Positions 18,571 to 26,741 are shown, counted from the first letter of the stretch. The stretch: 64,000 nt of DNA from Desertivirga arenae (GCF_017355785.1 NZ_JAFEWE010000009.1:62001-126000); one strand, 5' to 3'. A program made the numbers and translations. Notes: generated from the sequence alone by a model not told the origin.

Positions 18571-19827
18571 TTAGGTTTTTTGCTTCTTTTTCTTTGCTGC
18601 CGGAAACAGGACGTTGTTAAGGATTAAACGGTATCCAGGAGAATTAGGATGCAAACTCAGGTCTGTTTGGGGATCACCTACCGCATGTTGGTAATCCTCG
18701 GGATCGTGTCCACCATAAAAGGTCCATTGGCCTTTACCAAATTCCCCATGAATATAGCGGGCTTCGTTGGCCACCTTGGTTTCACCCATAACTAATACAT
18801 CTGGTTTCAGCAGATCTTTTTTAAATGCAGTGGTTTGTCCCATAAAACCTTTAACTACTTTATCATGGCTCTGTGTAAGCATTGTTGGTACAATATCCCA
18901 CTTCGCTGAAAAGTCGAACAAGGTAAAGAAGTCGTTCTGCTGGACAAGATTGCGGGTTGGAGTAGCATCTATATTCGAAAATTCATAATTGTAAGGATTC
19001 ATGTCCAGTTTGAAATTTTGGAAGGCGAAGGTCTTACTGAAGTCGAGCTTAGATTGTGCAGAAGCATCAACTCCGTCTCCATCAAACATGCTTTCACAAA
19101 TGTCTAAACCTTCAGCAGAAAGCGCTATATCAAAACTATCAGTTCCTGAACACATGGCAAAGAGAAAGCCACCGCCTGAACAAAAATCCCTGATGCTTTT
19201 GGCTACTGCTAATTTCATTTGAGATACCTTTTTAAAGCCCATTTTTCTCGCAGTAGCTTCCTGCAGTTTAACATCTTCCATGTACCAGCTGGCAGATCTG
19301 AAGGTTGACCAGAAGCGTCCATACTGGCCGGTAAAGTCTTCGTGGTGCAGGTGTAGCCAATCGTATTTCGGAAGGTTGCCTTTCAATACTTCTTCGTCAT
19401 AAACAATATCATAGGGTATCTCGGCGTAGGTTAAGACCATGGTAACTGCATCATCCCAGGGAAGCTTATTTTTGGGAGAATAAACAGCGATCTTCGGAGC
19501 TTTTTCCAACTTGACCACATCCATATTAACGGATGGATCGGCAAGTTCTGTAAGGATGCTATTTACTTTTGTATCCGTGATCACTTCGTAAGAGACTCCT
19601 CTTACCTTACATTCGTTCTCCAATGATTGCGCGTATTTGATTAGAAAACTTCCCCCACGGTAGTTGAGGAGCCAGTCGGCTTCTGCTCCACTTTTTAGTG
19701 TCCAAAATGCGATTCCATAGGCTTTAAGATGGTTTTTCTGATCTTCGTCCATTGGAATAAGTATTGAGGCCGCCCGTGACAGCATCGATACCAGTAATAA
19801 AATAAGCGTAATACCTAATTTTGGCAT
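18571..19827 (-). CDS. Secreted protein commonly labelled asparagine synthetase B, true function unknown
   Basis: I chose the ATG at 19827 (418 residues) because it gives a signal peptide (MPKLGITLILLLVSMLSRAA); an upstream extension to 19965 would run into the cyclophilin gene. Related Bacteroidetes proteins are, as I recall, often annotated asparagine synthetase B. Yet the sequence lacks the N-terminal catalytic Cys2 glutaminase and the SGGVDS pyrophosphatase motif of AsnB. Visible instead are KIAVYSP with a Rossmann-like start (about 112), DWLHLHHEDFTGQYGRF (near 155), and GGGFLFAMCSGTDSFD (near 220), which recalls class I amidotransferase-like or ThuA-like folds with a nucleophile-elbow Cys. 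The C-terminus is Lys-rich. Function should be treated as unknown. Confidence 0.6.
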   Translation of the reverse strand: MPKLGITLILLLVSMLSRAASILIPMDEDQKNHLKAYGIAFWTLKSGAEADWLLNYRGGSFLIKYAQSLENECKVRGVSYEVITDTKVNSILTELADPSVNMDVVKLEKAPKIAVYSPKNKLPWDDAVTMVLTYAEIPYDIVYDEEVLKGNLPKYDWLHLHHEDFTGQYGRFWSTFRSASWYMEDVKLQEATARKMGFKKVSQMKLAVAKSIRDFCSGGGFLFAMCSGTDSFDIALSAEGLDICESMFDGDGVDASAQSKLDFSKTFAFQNFKLDMNPYNYEFSNIDATPTRNLVQQNDFFTLFDFSAKWDIVPTMLTQSHDKVVKGFMGQTTAFKKDLLKPDVLVMGETKVANEARYIHGEFGKGQWTFYGGHDPEDYQHAVGDPQTDLSLHPNSPGYRLILNNVLFPAAKKKKQKT

Positions 19828-19883
19828 GCTTAAATAACGCAAATAATCCTGAGAAGTTATAGGGGAGGGTGGAATGAAATAAT

Positions 19884-19891
19884 TAACTTTG
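19884..19891 (+). promoter_or_regulatory. Putative -7 box of the cyclophilin gene
   Basis: TAACTTTG is an exact TAnnTTTG match 26 bases before the ATG at 19918, predicting a leader of about 20 bases. A TTA lies near 19857-19859 but the spacing is long. Confidence 0.5.
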
Positions 19892-19917
19892 CCACCTTTA
19901 ACATTAAACAGAAAGAC

Positions 19918-20364
19918 ATGAGCAAAGCGATTATAAAAACAGAGAAAGGCGACATGACCGTACAATTTTACGATAAAGATGCGCCTAATACCGTAGCTAA
20001 CTTCCTTAAATTAGCTAAAGAGGGATTTTATGACGGCGTTACTTTTCATCGTGTAATTCCTGATTTCGTTATCCAGGGTGGAGATCCAACTGGTACTGGA
20101 GCAGGTGGTTCTGGCACTCGTATTAAGTGTGAATTAACAGGTGAAAATCAATATCATGACAGGGGCGTTTTGTCAATGGCTCATGCTGGCCGCGATACAG
20201 GAAGTTCCCAATTCTTTATTTGTCATAGCCGTAAAAATACAGCTCACCTTGATCGCAACCATACCTGCTTTGGTAAAGTAGTGGAGAATGTTGATGTTGT
20301 GGATGCAATCCGTCAGGGAGACAAGATTTTAGGTATTGATATTCTGGAAGAAGACGCGAAATAA
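19918..20364 (+). CDS. Cyclophilin-type peptidyl-prolyl cis-trans isomerase
   Basis: This 148-residue single-domain cyclophilin catalyses proline isomerisation during protein folding. Motifs include FHRVIPDFVIQGGDPTGTG (about 42-60) with the catalytic Arg, and DTGSSQFFIC (about 92-101). There is no signal peptide, so it is probably cytoplasmic. A terminator lies between it and the DUF5606 gene 61 bases downstream, so they may be separate units or partly read through. Confidence 0.94.
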   Translation: MSKAIIKTEKGDMTVQFYDKDAPNTVANFLKLAKEGFYDGVTFHRVIPDFVIQGGDPTGTGAGGSGTRIKCELTGENQYHDRGVLSMAHAGRDTGSSQFFICHSRKNTAHLDRNHTCFGKVVENVDVVDAIRQGDKILGIDILEEDAK

Positions 20365-20372
20365 GAAATAAC

Positions 20373-20400
20373 AATGGGACGTTCCTGTCCCATTTTTATT
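20373..20400 (+). terminator. Terminator after the cyclophilin gene
   Basis: An 8-bp stem (AATGGGAC at 20373-20380 with GTCCCATT at 20387-20394), a 6-base loop and a T-rich tail follow the stop codon by 8 bases. Confidence 0.82.
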
Positions 20401-20425
20401 TTGGTAATCGTAAATCTAAATTAAG

Positions 20426-20914
20426 ATGAATTTAAGAGGAATAGTAGCAGTTTCCGGAAAACCGGGATTATACAAGGTGATAGGACAGAACAAGTCGGGA
20501 TTCGTGCTTGAAAGCCTGGATGCTCAGAAGTTAAAGCTAGTAGTAAATCTAAGCACGGCTAAGCTTGCGTCACTTGAAGATATTACAGTTTTTGGTGAAG
20601 ATGATGATCTGAAACTGGTAGAGATACTTGAAAAAATAAAAAATAGTGCCTCTGTGCCTGATGCCAAAGCTGACGGAAAAACATTACGTGAATTTTTCCG
20701 CGAAGTAGCGCCAACCCATGATGAGGATAGGGTGTATGGGTCAGATATGAAAAAGATCATTACCTGGTTTAATATTCTGAAAGACCTTCCTTTATTCAAT
20801 GAGGAACCAGCAGTAGGGGAAGAAGGAACTCAAGAAGATGTGGTTGAAACCGAGCCTGTAGCGCAGGAAGAAAAACCCGCTGCAAAAGCGAAAAAATCTA
20901 AAAAGGCTGAGTAA
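20426..20914 (+). CDS. DUF5606 protein
   Basis: The 162-residue protein matches the Bacteroidetes-specific DUF5606 pattern: MNLRGIVAVSGKPGLYKVI at the N-terminus (an SH3-like start), GFVLESLDAQ, and a helical second part (DGKTLREFFREVAPTHDEDRVY, then MKKIITWFNIL). The last 40 residues are acidic and then Lys/Ala-rich (KPAAKAKKSKKAE), probably disordered. The function is not established. The stop codon lies inside the loop of a terminator hairpin. Confidence 0.85.
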   Translation: MNLRGIVAVSGKPGLYKVIGQNKSGFVLESLDAQKLKLVVNLSTAKLASLEDITVFGEDDDLKLVEILEKIKNSASVPDAKADGKTLREFFREVAPTHDEDRVYGSDMKKIITWFNILKDLPLFNEEPAVGEEGTQEDVVETEPVAQEEKPAAKAKKSKKAE

Positions 20915-20928
20915 TCAGCCTTTCTTGT
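20902..20928. terminator. Terminator overlapping the DUF5606 stop codon, shared by convergent genes
   Basis: A 9-bp stem (AAAGGCTGA at 20902-20910 with TCAGCCTTT at 20915-20923) closes on a GTAA tetraloop of GNRA type that contains the stop codon, followed by CTTGTTT. On the other strand it lies just after the end of the 42-residue membrane protein gene. Confidence 0.8.
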
Positions 20929-21057
20929 TTAGAAGAAATATATTATTATAGCCAGGAATGCAATCCCGATTAAAAATGCCAACCAAAAATGGTTTTTTTC
21001 GCTTCCCGTATCAGCTCCCTTGAAGCGGTAATTACGGGGTTTGAATCCTTCAATCAT
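20929..21057 (-). CDS. 42-residue single-pass membrane protein downstream of rlmH
   Basis: A complete 42-codon frame (ATG at 21057, stop ending at 20929) encodes a charged N-terminus of about 23 residues (starting MIEGFKPRNYRFKG) and a single hydrophobic segment of about 18-19 residues (FWLAFLIGIAFLAIIIYFF). It begins 35 bases after rlmH on the same strand and ends at the shared terminator, so it fits exactly between two real genes. The N-out/N-in direction cannot be fixed; the basic N-terminal half suggests N-terminus in the cytoplasm. I do not recognise a named family. The coding call rests on frame, placement and the membrane-like composition. Confidence 0.7.
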   Translation of the reverse strand: MIEGFKPRNYRFKGADTGSEKNHFWLAFLIGIAFLAIIIYFF

Positions 21058-21092
21058 AATCTGAACGTTTATTATTAATAGTTAACGTTTTT

Positions 21093-21566
21093 CTATTCGT
21101 GGTGATATGGCTCTCCCTTCAAAATTGTGAAAGCCCTGTATAATTGCTCGACGAAAAATAACCTTACCATCTGGTGCGAGAATGTCATTTTAGAAAGAGA
21201 CAATTTATCCTTGGCCAAGGTTTGCAAGGATTGATCAAAGCCGTAAGGACCGCCTACAATAAAAACAAGGTTGTGTACGCTACTGAGCATTTTTTTATTT
21301 ATAAAACCAGCGAACTGGACCGAGGTGAATTCGTGCCCGTGTTCATCCAATAATATAACCTGATCCTGAGGACTTAAGAATTTATTTAGAAGCTCTGCTT
21401 CTTTAACCTTTTGCTGGTCTTCCGTCAGACTTTTCGTATTCTTCAATTCTGGTATTTCCTGTAGCTCAAATTTGATGTAATGCTTCAAGCGCTTGAGATA
21501 TTTTTCAATACCTTCCTTCAGATATTTATCCTCGGTTTTACCAATAACAAGTAACGTAACTTTCAT
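21093..21566 (-). CDS. rlmH: 23S rRNA (pseudouridine1915-N3)-methyltransferase
   Basis: RlmH methylates N3 of pseudouridine 1915 in helix 69 of 23S rRNA. The 157-residue SPOUT enzyme shows VILLDEHGHEFTS (about 70-82), the SAM-binding knot FIVGGPYGFD (about 102-111) and the conserved C-terminus RLFFVEQLYRAFTILKGEPYHHE, in which the final YHH(E/K) is invariant in the family. A 42-residue membrane protein follows at 35 bases. The msrB gene is divergent upstream. Confidence 0.97.
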   Translation of the reverse strand: MKVTLLVIGKTEDKYLKEGIEKYLKRLKHYIKFELQEIPELKNTKSLTEDQQKVKEAELLNKFLSPQDQVILLDEHGHEFTSVQFAGFINKKMLSSVHNLVFIVGGPYGFDQSLQTLAKDKLSLSKMTFSHQMVRLFFVEQLYRAFTILKGEPYHHE

Positions 21567-21719
21567 TAATTGTGCTTTACCTCTTTAGAAGCCTCTCTTT
21601 ATGTTCAAAGTTATGGCTATTATTGATATCTGCTGTGATAATGATAATGTAAAAAATCCACTTGCGTCAAGCTTCCGTATATTCAGGTATCTTACAATAG
21701 CGTTATCTTTAATAAATAT

Positions 21720-22190
21720 ATGAAAACCTTAGGTATTTTAGGCTGTCTTCTGTTTGTCGCACTTACTTCTTGCGGACAGGAAAAGAAACAAGCACAGTCA
21801 ACTGAAAACTCAAAGAACAAGATGGAATATAATAAATTAACACCTGAAGAAGAAAGAGTAATTGTTCACAAAGGAACGGAATATCCTGGTACGGGGAAGC
21901 TTTTGAATAATAAGGAAAAGGGCACTTACGTATGCCGCCGTTGTAATGCTCCGCTTTACCGTTCAGAAGATAAGTTTGATTCACACTGCGGCTGGCCAAG
22001 CTTTGATGATGAAATTCAGGGTGCAGTGAAACATGTACCTGATGTGGACGGCATGAGGACAGAGATAGTGTGCGCGAAATGTGGGGGACATTTAGGCCAT
22101 GTGTTTCTAGGGGAAGGCTTTACTAATAAAAATACTCGTCACTGTGTCAATTCAGTTTCAATGGCTTTTATCCCAGCTGAAAAAAAGTAG
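21720..22190 (+). CDS. msrB: Peptide-methionine (R)-S-oxide reductase, lipoprotein form
   Basis: MsrB reduces the R-epimer of methionine sulfoxide in proteins. The 156 residues open with a lipoprotein signal peptide and lipobox LTSC (Cys18), so the enzyme is anchored outside the cytoplasm. The zinc-binding CxxC pairs are visible (CRRCNAP near 69-72 and [12 protein letters not shown] near 118-121), and the catalytic Cys lies in RHCVNSVSM. The periplasmic form implies repair of oxidised envelope proteins and requires a periplasmic electron source not seen here. Confidence 0.94.
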   Translation: MKTLGILGCLLFVALTSCGQEKKQAQSTENSKNKMEYNKLTPEEERVIVHKGTEYPGTGKLLNNKEKGTYVCRRCNAPLYRSEDKFDSHCGWPSFDDEIQGAVKHVPDVDGMRTEIVCAKCGGHLGHVFLGEGFTNKNTRHCVNSVSMAFIPAEKK

Positions 22191-22275
22191 CATGGTCGTA
22201 ATTAATACATAAGGGTAGGGGTGTAACTTATAGACAATCTGTCCCTAATGTATTTTGAAAGCTCCACTATGTTTA

Positions 22276-22283
22276 TATATTTG
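22276..22283 (+). promoter_or_regulatory. -7 box close to the DivIC-like start codon (possible leaderless promoter)
   Basis: TATATTTG matches TAnnTTTG and ends 5 bases before the ATG at 22289, so the transcript would start at or next to the ATG. Confidence 0.4.
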
Positions 22284-22288
22284 TGTAT

Positions 22289-22603
22289 ATGAAACGGACC
22301 GTTGGGATCATTAGTAATAAATATTTTCTTGTATCGGCATTCTTTGTTGCATGGATGCTGTTTTTTGACAGGAATGATTTATTTTCCCAATATGAGTATC
22401 GTAAGCAACTTCATAAGCTAGAGGAAGAAAGGGACTTTTATACTACTGAAACCGAAAGGGTTAAGACGGATTTAAAAGAGCTGACCACTAATCAGGAGAT
22501 GCTTGAGAAATTTGCCCGGGAAAAGTATTTGATGAAAAAAGACAACGAGGACGTATATGTGATCATCAAAGAGAAGGAGAAAGAAAAGAGCTCATTCTTC
22601 TAA
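22289..22603 (+). CDS. FtsB/DivIC-like septum formation initiator protein
   Basis: The 104-residue protein has a single transmembrane helix (about 13-30, FLVSAFFVAWMLFF), then a coiled coil (about 38-80, HKLEEERDFYTTETERVKTDLKEL) and the family ending MLEKFAREKYLMKKDNEDVYVI, which is the conserved DivIC/FtsB C-terminal motif. These proteins bridge early and late divisome parts with FtsL and FtsQ. I use the ATG at 22289; an in-frame GTG two codons upstream is less likely. In many Bacteroidetes this gene follows enolase, which is not the case here. Confidence 0.87.
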   Translation: MKRTVGIISNKYFLVSAFFVAWMLFFDRNDLFSQYEYRKQLHKLEEERDFYTTETERVKTDLKELTTNQEMLEKFAREKYLMKKDNEDVYVIIKEKEKEKSSFF

Positions 22604-22626
22604 TATATACTAATCTATAGCTGCCT

Positions 22627-23058
22627 GTGCGGAAATTATGCTTTTATAGCGTTTTGTTGTCAGTATTATTATATGCTGAATCTCCACTCGTTTTTGCCGG
22701 GCAGGAAATCCCTTTGCAAACAGACAGGATCGAGGAAAAGTTATCTTTTATTGGAGAGGTTAAAGGGCGTTCTTATATCAAGATTGAGCTTCGCCCCTTG
22801 AAAAAGGCAAACGAGTTTGTTTCAGAGAACGATACCTATTTAAGGTACCATGGCAGCTATTTCGAGTCAGTGAGCGGGAAAAAATATGTTATGACTGCCG
22901 ATTTTAGTGCAGAAGAAAGGTCATGGATCTTTAGATGTTTTAATTCTTCCAACCGCTTAGTCTATATCCTGAAAGGTAAACAGAAACAGGACGGCGATAT
23001 TGATGGCACTTGCAAAAGCAAGACAAAATCCTCTTCGTTTTATTTGCGGCCACAGTAG
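22627..23058 (+). CDS. Secreted protein of unknown function
   Basis: A GTG start gives a 143-residue protein with a convincing signal peptide (about 1-24, CFYSVLLSVLLYAESPLVFA), which supports this start although the codon is rare. The mature part is predicted mostly beta-strand and basic, with two cysteines (in FRCFNSS and GTCKSK) that could pair in the periplasm. I do not recognise a family. It follows the DivIC-like gene at 23 bases and may be co-transcribed. It ends only 4 bases from the convergent VWA gene. Confidence 0.65.
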   Translation: MRKLCFYSVLLSVLLYAESPLVFAGQEIPLQTDRIEEKLSFIGEVKGRSYIKIELRPLKKANEFVSENDTYLRYHGSYFESVSGKKYVMTADFSAEERSWIFRCFNSSNRLVYILKGKQKQDGDIDGTCKSKTKSSSFYLRPQ

Positions 23059-23062
23059 TTCA

Positions 23063-25150
23063 TCACAGCTCTCCGTTCCTTTTTCTATTTAACCATTCCA
23101 GACTTAGTAGGAAAAGAATTACAAAGAAGAGCCATTTCAAATTGATCATGTCTTCGTACCGCCGGTTTTCATAGGAGATATTCTTGACCAGCTCATTGTT
23201 TTTAATTTTCTCCTTTAGAAGTCCGATCTGCTCGGGAAACACAAGTTCGCCATTGCTCTGCTTTGCAATATTATATAGTATCTGGTGATTTGCGGTTGTT
23301 TGTCGTAACTCTGTAAGTTCCCGGGTGATCATAAAACGTCCTGTTGATTTATACTTGTTGTTACCAAGCCGGGTTGTACCAGTAAAAGTATATTCACCAA
23401 AAGGCAAAGTTCCCGCATCCAATACGTAGGAATTACCAGTTCTTGAAAATTGAAATGAAAAAGTTTTTCCTTTATTGTTCACCAGATTAAGCGAGACTTC
23501 CGGGGAATTGATCAACTCATAGGCATTATTATATAATTCGGCATTTAAGATGATATGCTCATTCTCATCAAAAGTGTTTTTTGCTGCATAGACCCTGAAC
23601 TTTCGTTTGTCTTCCTTGCTTGAGATAAATTGAACAGTTTTAGTAAGTAATTCATCTACTGCCTGATGTGAACCATTCTCTTTAAAGTCTTCCAAGCGCC
23701 AACGCCAAATTCCTTCTCCTGCAAGAACGGCCGACCGTTGTTCTCCTTCTTCCGAAAATATAAGCAATGGCCTGTCTGTTGCAACCTTACCAATTTGCTG
23801 GCTAAAAAGTGTTGTTGCATTAGTTTTAATGGTATAATTACCAAAGGGTGTAATTAATGGAGGAAAATGACTGATCTTTGTTTTTGAAGCTTCGCTTAAA
23901 ACAAAGTCGTAAAAATTAGGATTGGCTTTTGCATAGGCCTCCTGACTATTTCCCGTGCTTACGATTGTTAAAAGATCTTGAACGGATGAGAAGGCGCTGA
24001 TATTTGTTTGCTCTCCTACAATAAAAAGTGCGTTTTTACCATTGATCCACTGCTTTAAAATTGAAGGGGGAACAGCTTGTGAAGGCAGTTGATGAAGGAT
24101 AAGAAGGTTACTTTTTGCTATATCCTCCCGATCGGGGCTTCCGGCGAATTGAACCTTTACCTCGTAATTCTTATTTGTTTCAATGCTTTGTTTAATAGCT
24201 GCAATATCAGGATGAGGGGAGTTGGCCAGAATCAACACTTTTTGGCGGCCATCTATAACTTCAACAAAAAAACTGTAGGTGTTATTCTCTTTTGATAGCT
24301 CTCCCTGTACAGGACTGAGGTTAACCGTATATTTTTGAATCCCTTTTTGTTTAGCAGATAGAGTAACTGGAACGCGTTGCTTGTATTCGGCTGTAGAGAT
24401 AGGAAGAGATTTATCAAATACCTGACCTGATCTGTCAGTTATACTTATGCGAGTAGCGCTTCCTTTGCTTTGATAGGCCTCCAATTCCACCTCTATCTGA
24501 AAATCATTACCCAGGTAAACAATATTATTATAGTTTACATTAGCAATCAGGAGATCCTTTCTCGGTACGGTGTCGCCAAGCGCTATTGTATAAACGGGAG
24601 ATTTTAGACTTTGAGCCTCGTACTGTGGGTTGCTTCCCCGGTTATAAATACCGTCACTGGCCAGGATCACAGCCCCAATATTTCTATTTGCAAAACGATC
24701 ATTAATGTAACTTAAGGCCTCCCCAATATTTGTTACCTTATCAGTATAAGAAGGCTTATTGTATGGTTTTACAGCAGAACCAAAGGTCAGGGCTTTTACC
24801 TCGTAATTCTCTGATAATTCTTTGATCAATTGGCTTAAAGATCTATTATAATTATTGAGATTGAAGTTTGCCTGCTTTGAAGCTGTGATGGATGCTGAAT
24901 TATCCAGCAATAAAAAAATTAAGGGTTTTTCTACTGTTTTATCTTCAGTTCTTATAAGAGGGGCGAGCAGGAGAAAGGTGATAAGAGCTACAGCTATTGT
25001 GCGTAAGGTGAACAGTAGTCGTTTTATTGGCTCTGGTAGCTGACTTTTTTTGGTATACAGTAAGAAGGCATAAGCTAAGCCAATCATTAGGCTAAGCAGA
25101 ACCCAAATACCAGAGAGCGAAGTAAATTGTATTTGAAATAAAAATGGCAT
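23063..25150 (-). CDS. Large membrane protein with von Willebrand A-like domain
   Basis: From the ATG at 25150 (695 residues; in-frame ATGs at 25174 and 25180 are alternatives) the protein has two N-terminal transmembrane helices (about 12-32 and 46-64), then a VWA-type domain with a metal-site motif DNSAS (near 87), TFGSAV and ASDGIYNRG, then Ig-like or beta-sandwich regions, and a final transmembrane helix (about 674-690, WLFFVILFLLSLEWL). This is the layout of Bacteroidetes BatA/BatB-related or glutamine-amidotransferase-associated VWA proteins. No MoxR ATPase or other Bat genes are next to it. The function is unknown; the VWA domain probably binds partners in the periplasm. Confidence 0.8.
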   Translation of the reverse strand: MPFLFQIQFTSLSGIWVLLSLMIGLAYAFLLYTKKSQLPEPIKRLLFTLRTIAVALITFLLLAPLIRTEDKTVEKPLIFLLLDNSASITASKQANFNLNNYNRSLSQLIKELSENYEVKALTFGSAVKPYNKPSYTDKVTNIGEALSYINDRFANRNIGAVILASDGIYNRGSNPQYEAQSLKSPVYTIALGDTVPRKDLLIANVNYNNIVYLGNDFQIEVELEAYQSKGSATRISITDRSGQVFDKSLPISTAEYKQRVPVTLSAKQKGIQKYTVNLSPVQGELSKENNTYSFFVEVIDGRQKVLILANSPHPDIAAIKQSIETNKNYEVKVQFAGSPDREDIAKSNLLILHQLPSQAVPPSILKQWINGKNALFIVGEQTNISAFSSVQDLLTIVSTGNSQEAYAKANPNFYDFVLSEASKTKISHFPPLITPFGNYTIKTNATTLFSQQIGKVATDRPLLIFSEEGEQRSAVLAGEGIWRWRLEDFKENGSHQAVDELLTKTVQFISSKEDKRKFRVYAAKNTFDENEHIILNAELYNNAYELINSPEVSLNLVNNKGKTFSFQFSRTGNSYVLDAGTLPFGEYTFTGTTRLGNNKYKSTGRFMITRELTELRQTTANHQILYNIAKQSNGELVFPEQIGLLKEKIKNNELVKNISYENRRYEDMINLKWLFFVILFLLSLEWLNRKRNGEL

Positions 25151-25293
25151 ATGTACTGAAGGTAAATATGCCATTTTCATTTAATTATTTTGCTTTTTAC
25201 AGGCAAAGAAGCTATCATGGATAAAACGATTATTTATTAAATAACGTAAAATCAGCACCTGATAGTTTTATATAATTAGGAATTCCTTTGATC

Positions 25294-26037
25294 TTAAAGC
25301 ATACCGCCGTCAACGGCAATAACCTGGCCTGTGATGTAAGTTGCTAAATCAGAAGCAAGAAACACACATGCGTTTGCTACATCTTCTGTTTCTCCGGCAC
25401 GTTTTAATGGAATTCCGGCTTCCCAGCCTTCCACTACCTTCGGATCCAGAACTTCAGTCATTTCTGTTTTAATAAATCCAGGAGCAACAACGTTCGTACG
25501 AATGTTTCTTGAACCTAGTTCTTTTGCCATAGATTTAGAGAAACCAATGATACCAGCTTTAGAGGCAGCATAATTACCCTGACCGGCATTACCCTGAACA
25601 CCCACAACTGAACTCATATTGATAAAGACTCCTTTACGGTTTTTCATCATGATCTTAGAAGCAGCCTTAGTAACGTTGAAAATTGATTTCAGGTTCACCT
25701 CAAGTACTTCATCCCATTGTTGTTCCGTCATTCTAAGTAACAGACCATCTTTGGTAATTCCTGCATTATTAACAACGATATCAATAGTGCCAAAATCAGC
25801 AACAATATCAGTAATTAATTTCTCAGCTTCATCAAATTTAGATGCATCAGAACGATAGCCTTTAACTTTAGTGCCGGCAGCCTGAAGCTCTTGCTCTAAA
25901 GCCTGACCTTTTTCTACAGATGATAAATATGTAAAAGCAACATTAGCACCCTGCTCAGCAAATTTTTCAGCTATTTTACGGCCAATGCCTTTTGATGCTC
26001 CGGTAACTAAAGCGGTTTTTCCTTCAAGTAATTTCAT
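25294..26037 (-). CDS. fabG: 3-oxoacyl-[acyl-carrier-protein] reductase
   Basis: This short-chain dehydrogenase reduces 3-oxoacyl-ACP with NADPH in fatty acid elongation. The 247 residues carry the cofactor motif TGASKGIGR (12-20), NNAG (near 89-92), the catalytic Ser in NMSSVVGVQGNAGQ and the YxxxK motif in NYAASKAG. The NVVAPGFIKTEM and ITGQVIAVDGGML ending are characteristic of FabG within the large family. The length and motifs are typical. The thioesterase gene ends 79 bases upstream on the same strand and could be co-transcribed. Confidence 0.93.
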   Translation of the reverse strand: MKLLEGKTALVTGASKGIGRKIAEKFAEQGANVAFTYLSSVEKGQALEQELQAAGTKVKGYRSDASKFDEAEKLITDIVADFGTIDIVVNNAGITKDGLLLRMTEQQWDEVLEVNLKSIFNVTKAASKIMMKNRKGVFINMSSVVGVQGNAGQGNYAASKAGIIGFSKSMAKELGSRNIRTNVVAPGFIKTEMTEVLDPKVVEGWEAGIPLKRAGETEDVANACVFLASDLATYITGQVIAVDGGML

Positions 26038-26116
26038 TGTTATCTATTTGAGGTCGTGAAGTTATAGAAATTTACAGAAAGTAGAAATCGACAATATAGC
26101 ATTACATAGTAGCCAA

Positions 26117-26548
26117 TTACTGCTGTAATCCTAGTTTTTGCAAATGCTCAGTAATAGAAACAGGTTTCTTAGTAGCGGCATCAATGGCAACAAATGTTAA
26201 AACACCATGAATTGCTAAATCACGGCTTTCTTCATACATCTGCTCAATAAAAATGTCTACAGAGACCTTGACGCTTGTACGACCTACGTCTGTAACTTTC
26301 GCCACTACTTCCACGATAGTGCCTTCAGGGATAGGCTTGGTAAAGTTGATTCGATCAGAAGATACTGTAACCACAGGAAGCCTCGTGAAACGTGTTGCGG
26401 CAATGAAAGCCGTATCATCCATCAATTTCATTGCTACCCCTCCATGGAGGGTATTATAATGGTTCGTATCTGTAGCAAATACAGGTTTGAATATCTTAGT
26501 TTCTGATAAGGATTTTCGTTCTTCAAGAGTCATAGTCACCGTTTTCAA
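26117..26548 (-). CDS. Hotdog-fold acyl-CoA thioesterase (YciA/BACH-like)
   Basis: The 143-residue protein has the hotdog acyl-CoA thioesterase pattern: HYNTLHGGVAMKLMDDTAFIAATRF (about 27-51) with the catalytic Asp in LMDD, followed by VVTVSSDRINFTKPIPEG. It hydrolyses acyl-CoA to free acid and CoA; the chain length is not predictable. The first codons overlap the preceding CWC gene by 26 bases, or 11 bases if Met6 (26533) is the start. The overlap suggests translational coupling. Confidence 0.87.
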   Translation of the reverse strand: MKTVTMTLEERKSLSETKIFKPVFATDTNHYNTLHGGVAMKLMDDTAFIAATRFTRLPVVTVSSDRINFTKPIPEGTIVEVVAKVTDVGRTSVKVSVDIFIEQMYEESRDLAIHGVLTFVAIDAATKKPVSITEHLQKLGLQQ

Positions 26549-26741
26549 TCAAAGTTAAGTATTCTTGTTTCAGCTCTGTTAAACAATTCGCACAAAGACA
26601 GCCCTCAAAACGCTCACTGACAAATTGGACTTCGTTTAAATTAAGATGAATGCTGCTGCATTGGCATTGCGTGAAGTTGTTAGCCTTGCACTCTATTCTC
26701 GTACGGCATCGTTCACAACTGATTATTTCATGCTTGGTCAA
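26523..26741 (-). CDS. Cysteine-rich CWC-family zinc-finger-like protein
   Basis: The 72-residue protein has eight cysteines, arranged as CERC, a single C, CQC, then CLCANC. This matches the short cysteine-rich CWC family, where the central CWC is CQC here. Such proteins probably bind zinc; their function is not established. It overlaps the thioesterase gene and is presumably in the same transcript. No signal peptide or membrane segment is present. Confidence 0.8.
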   Translation of the reverse strand: MTKHEIISCERCRTRIECKANNFTQCQCSSIHLNLNEVQFVSERFEGCLCANCLTELKQEYLTLIENGDYDS

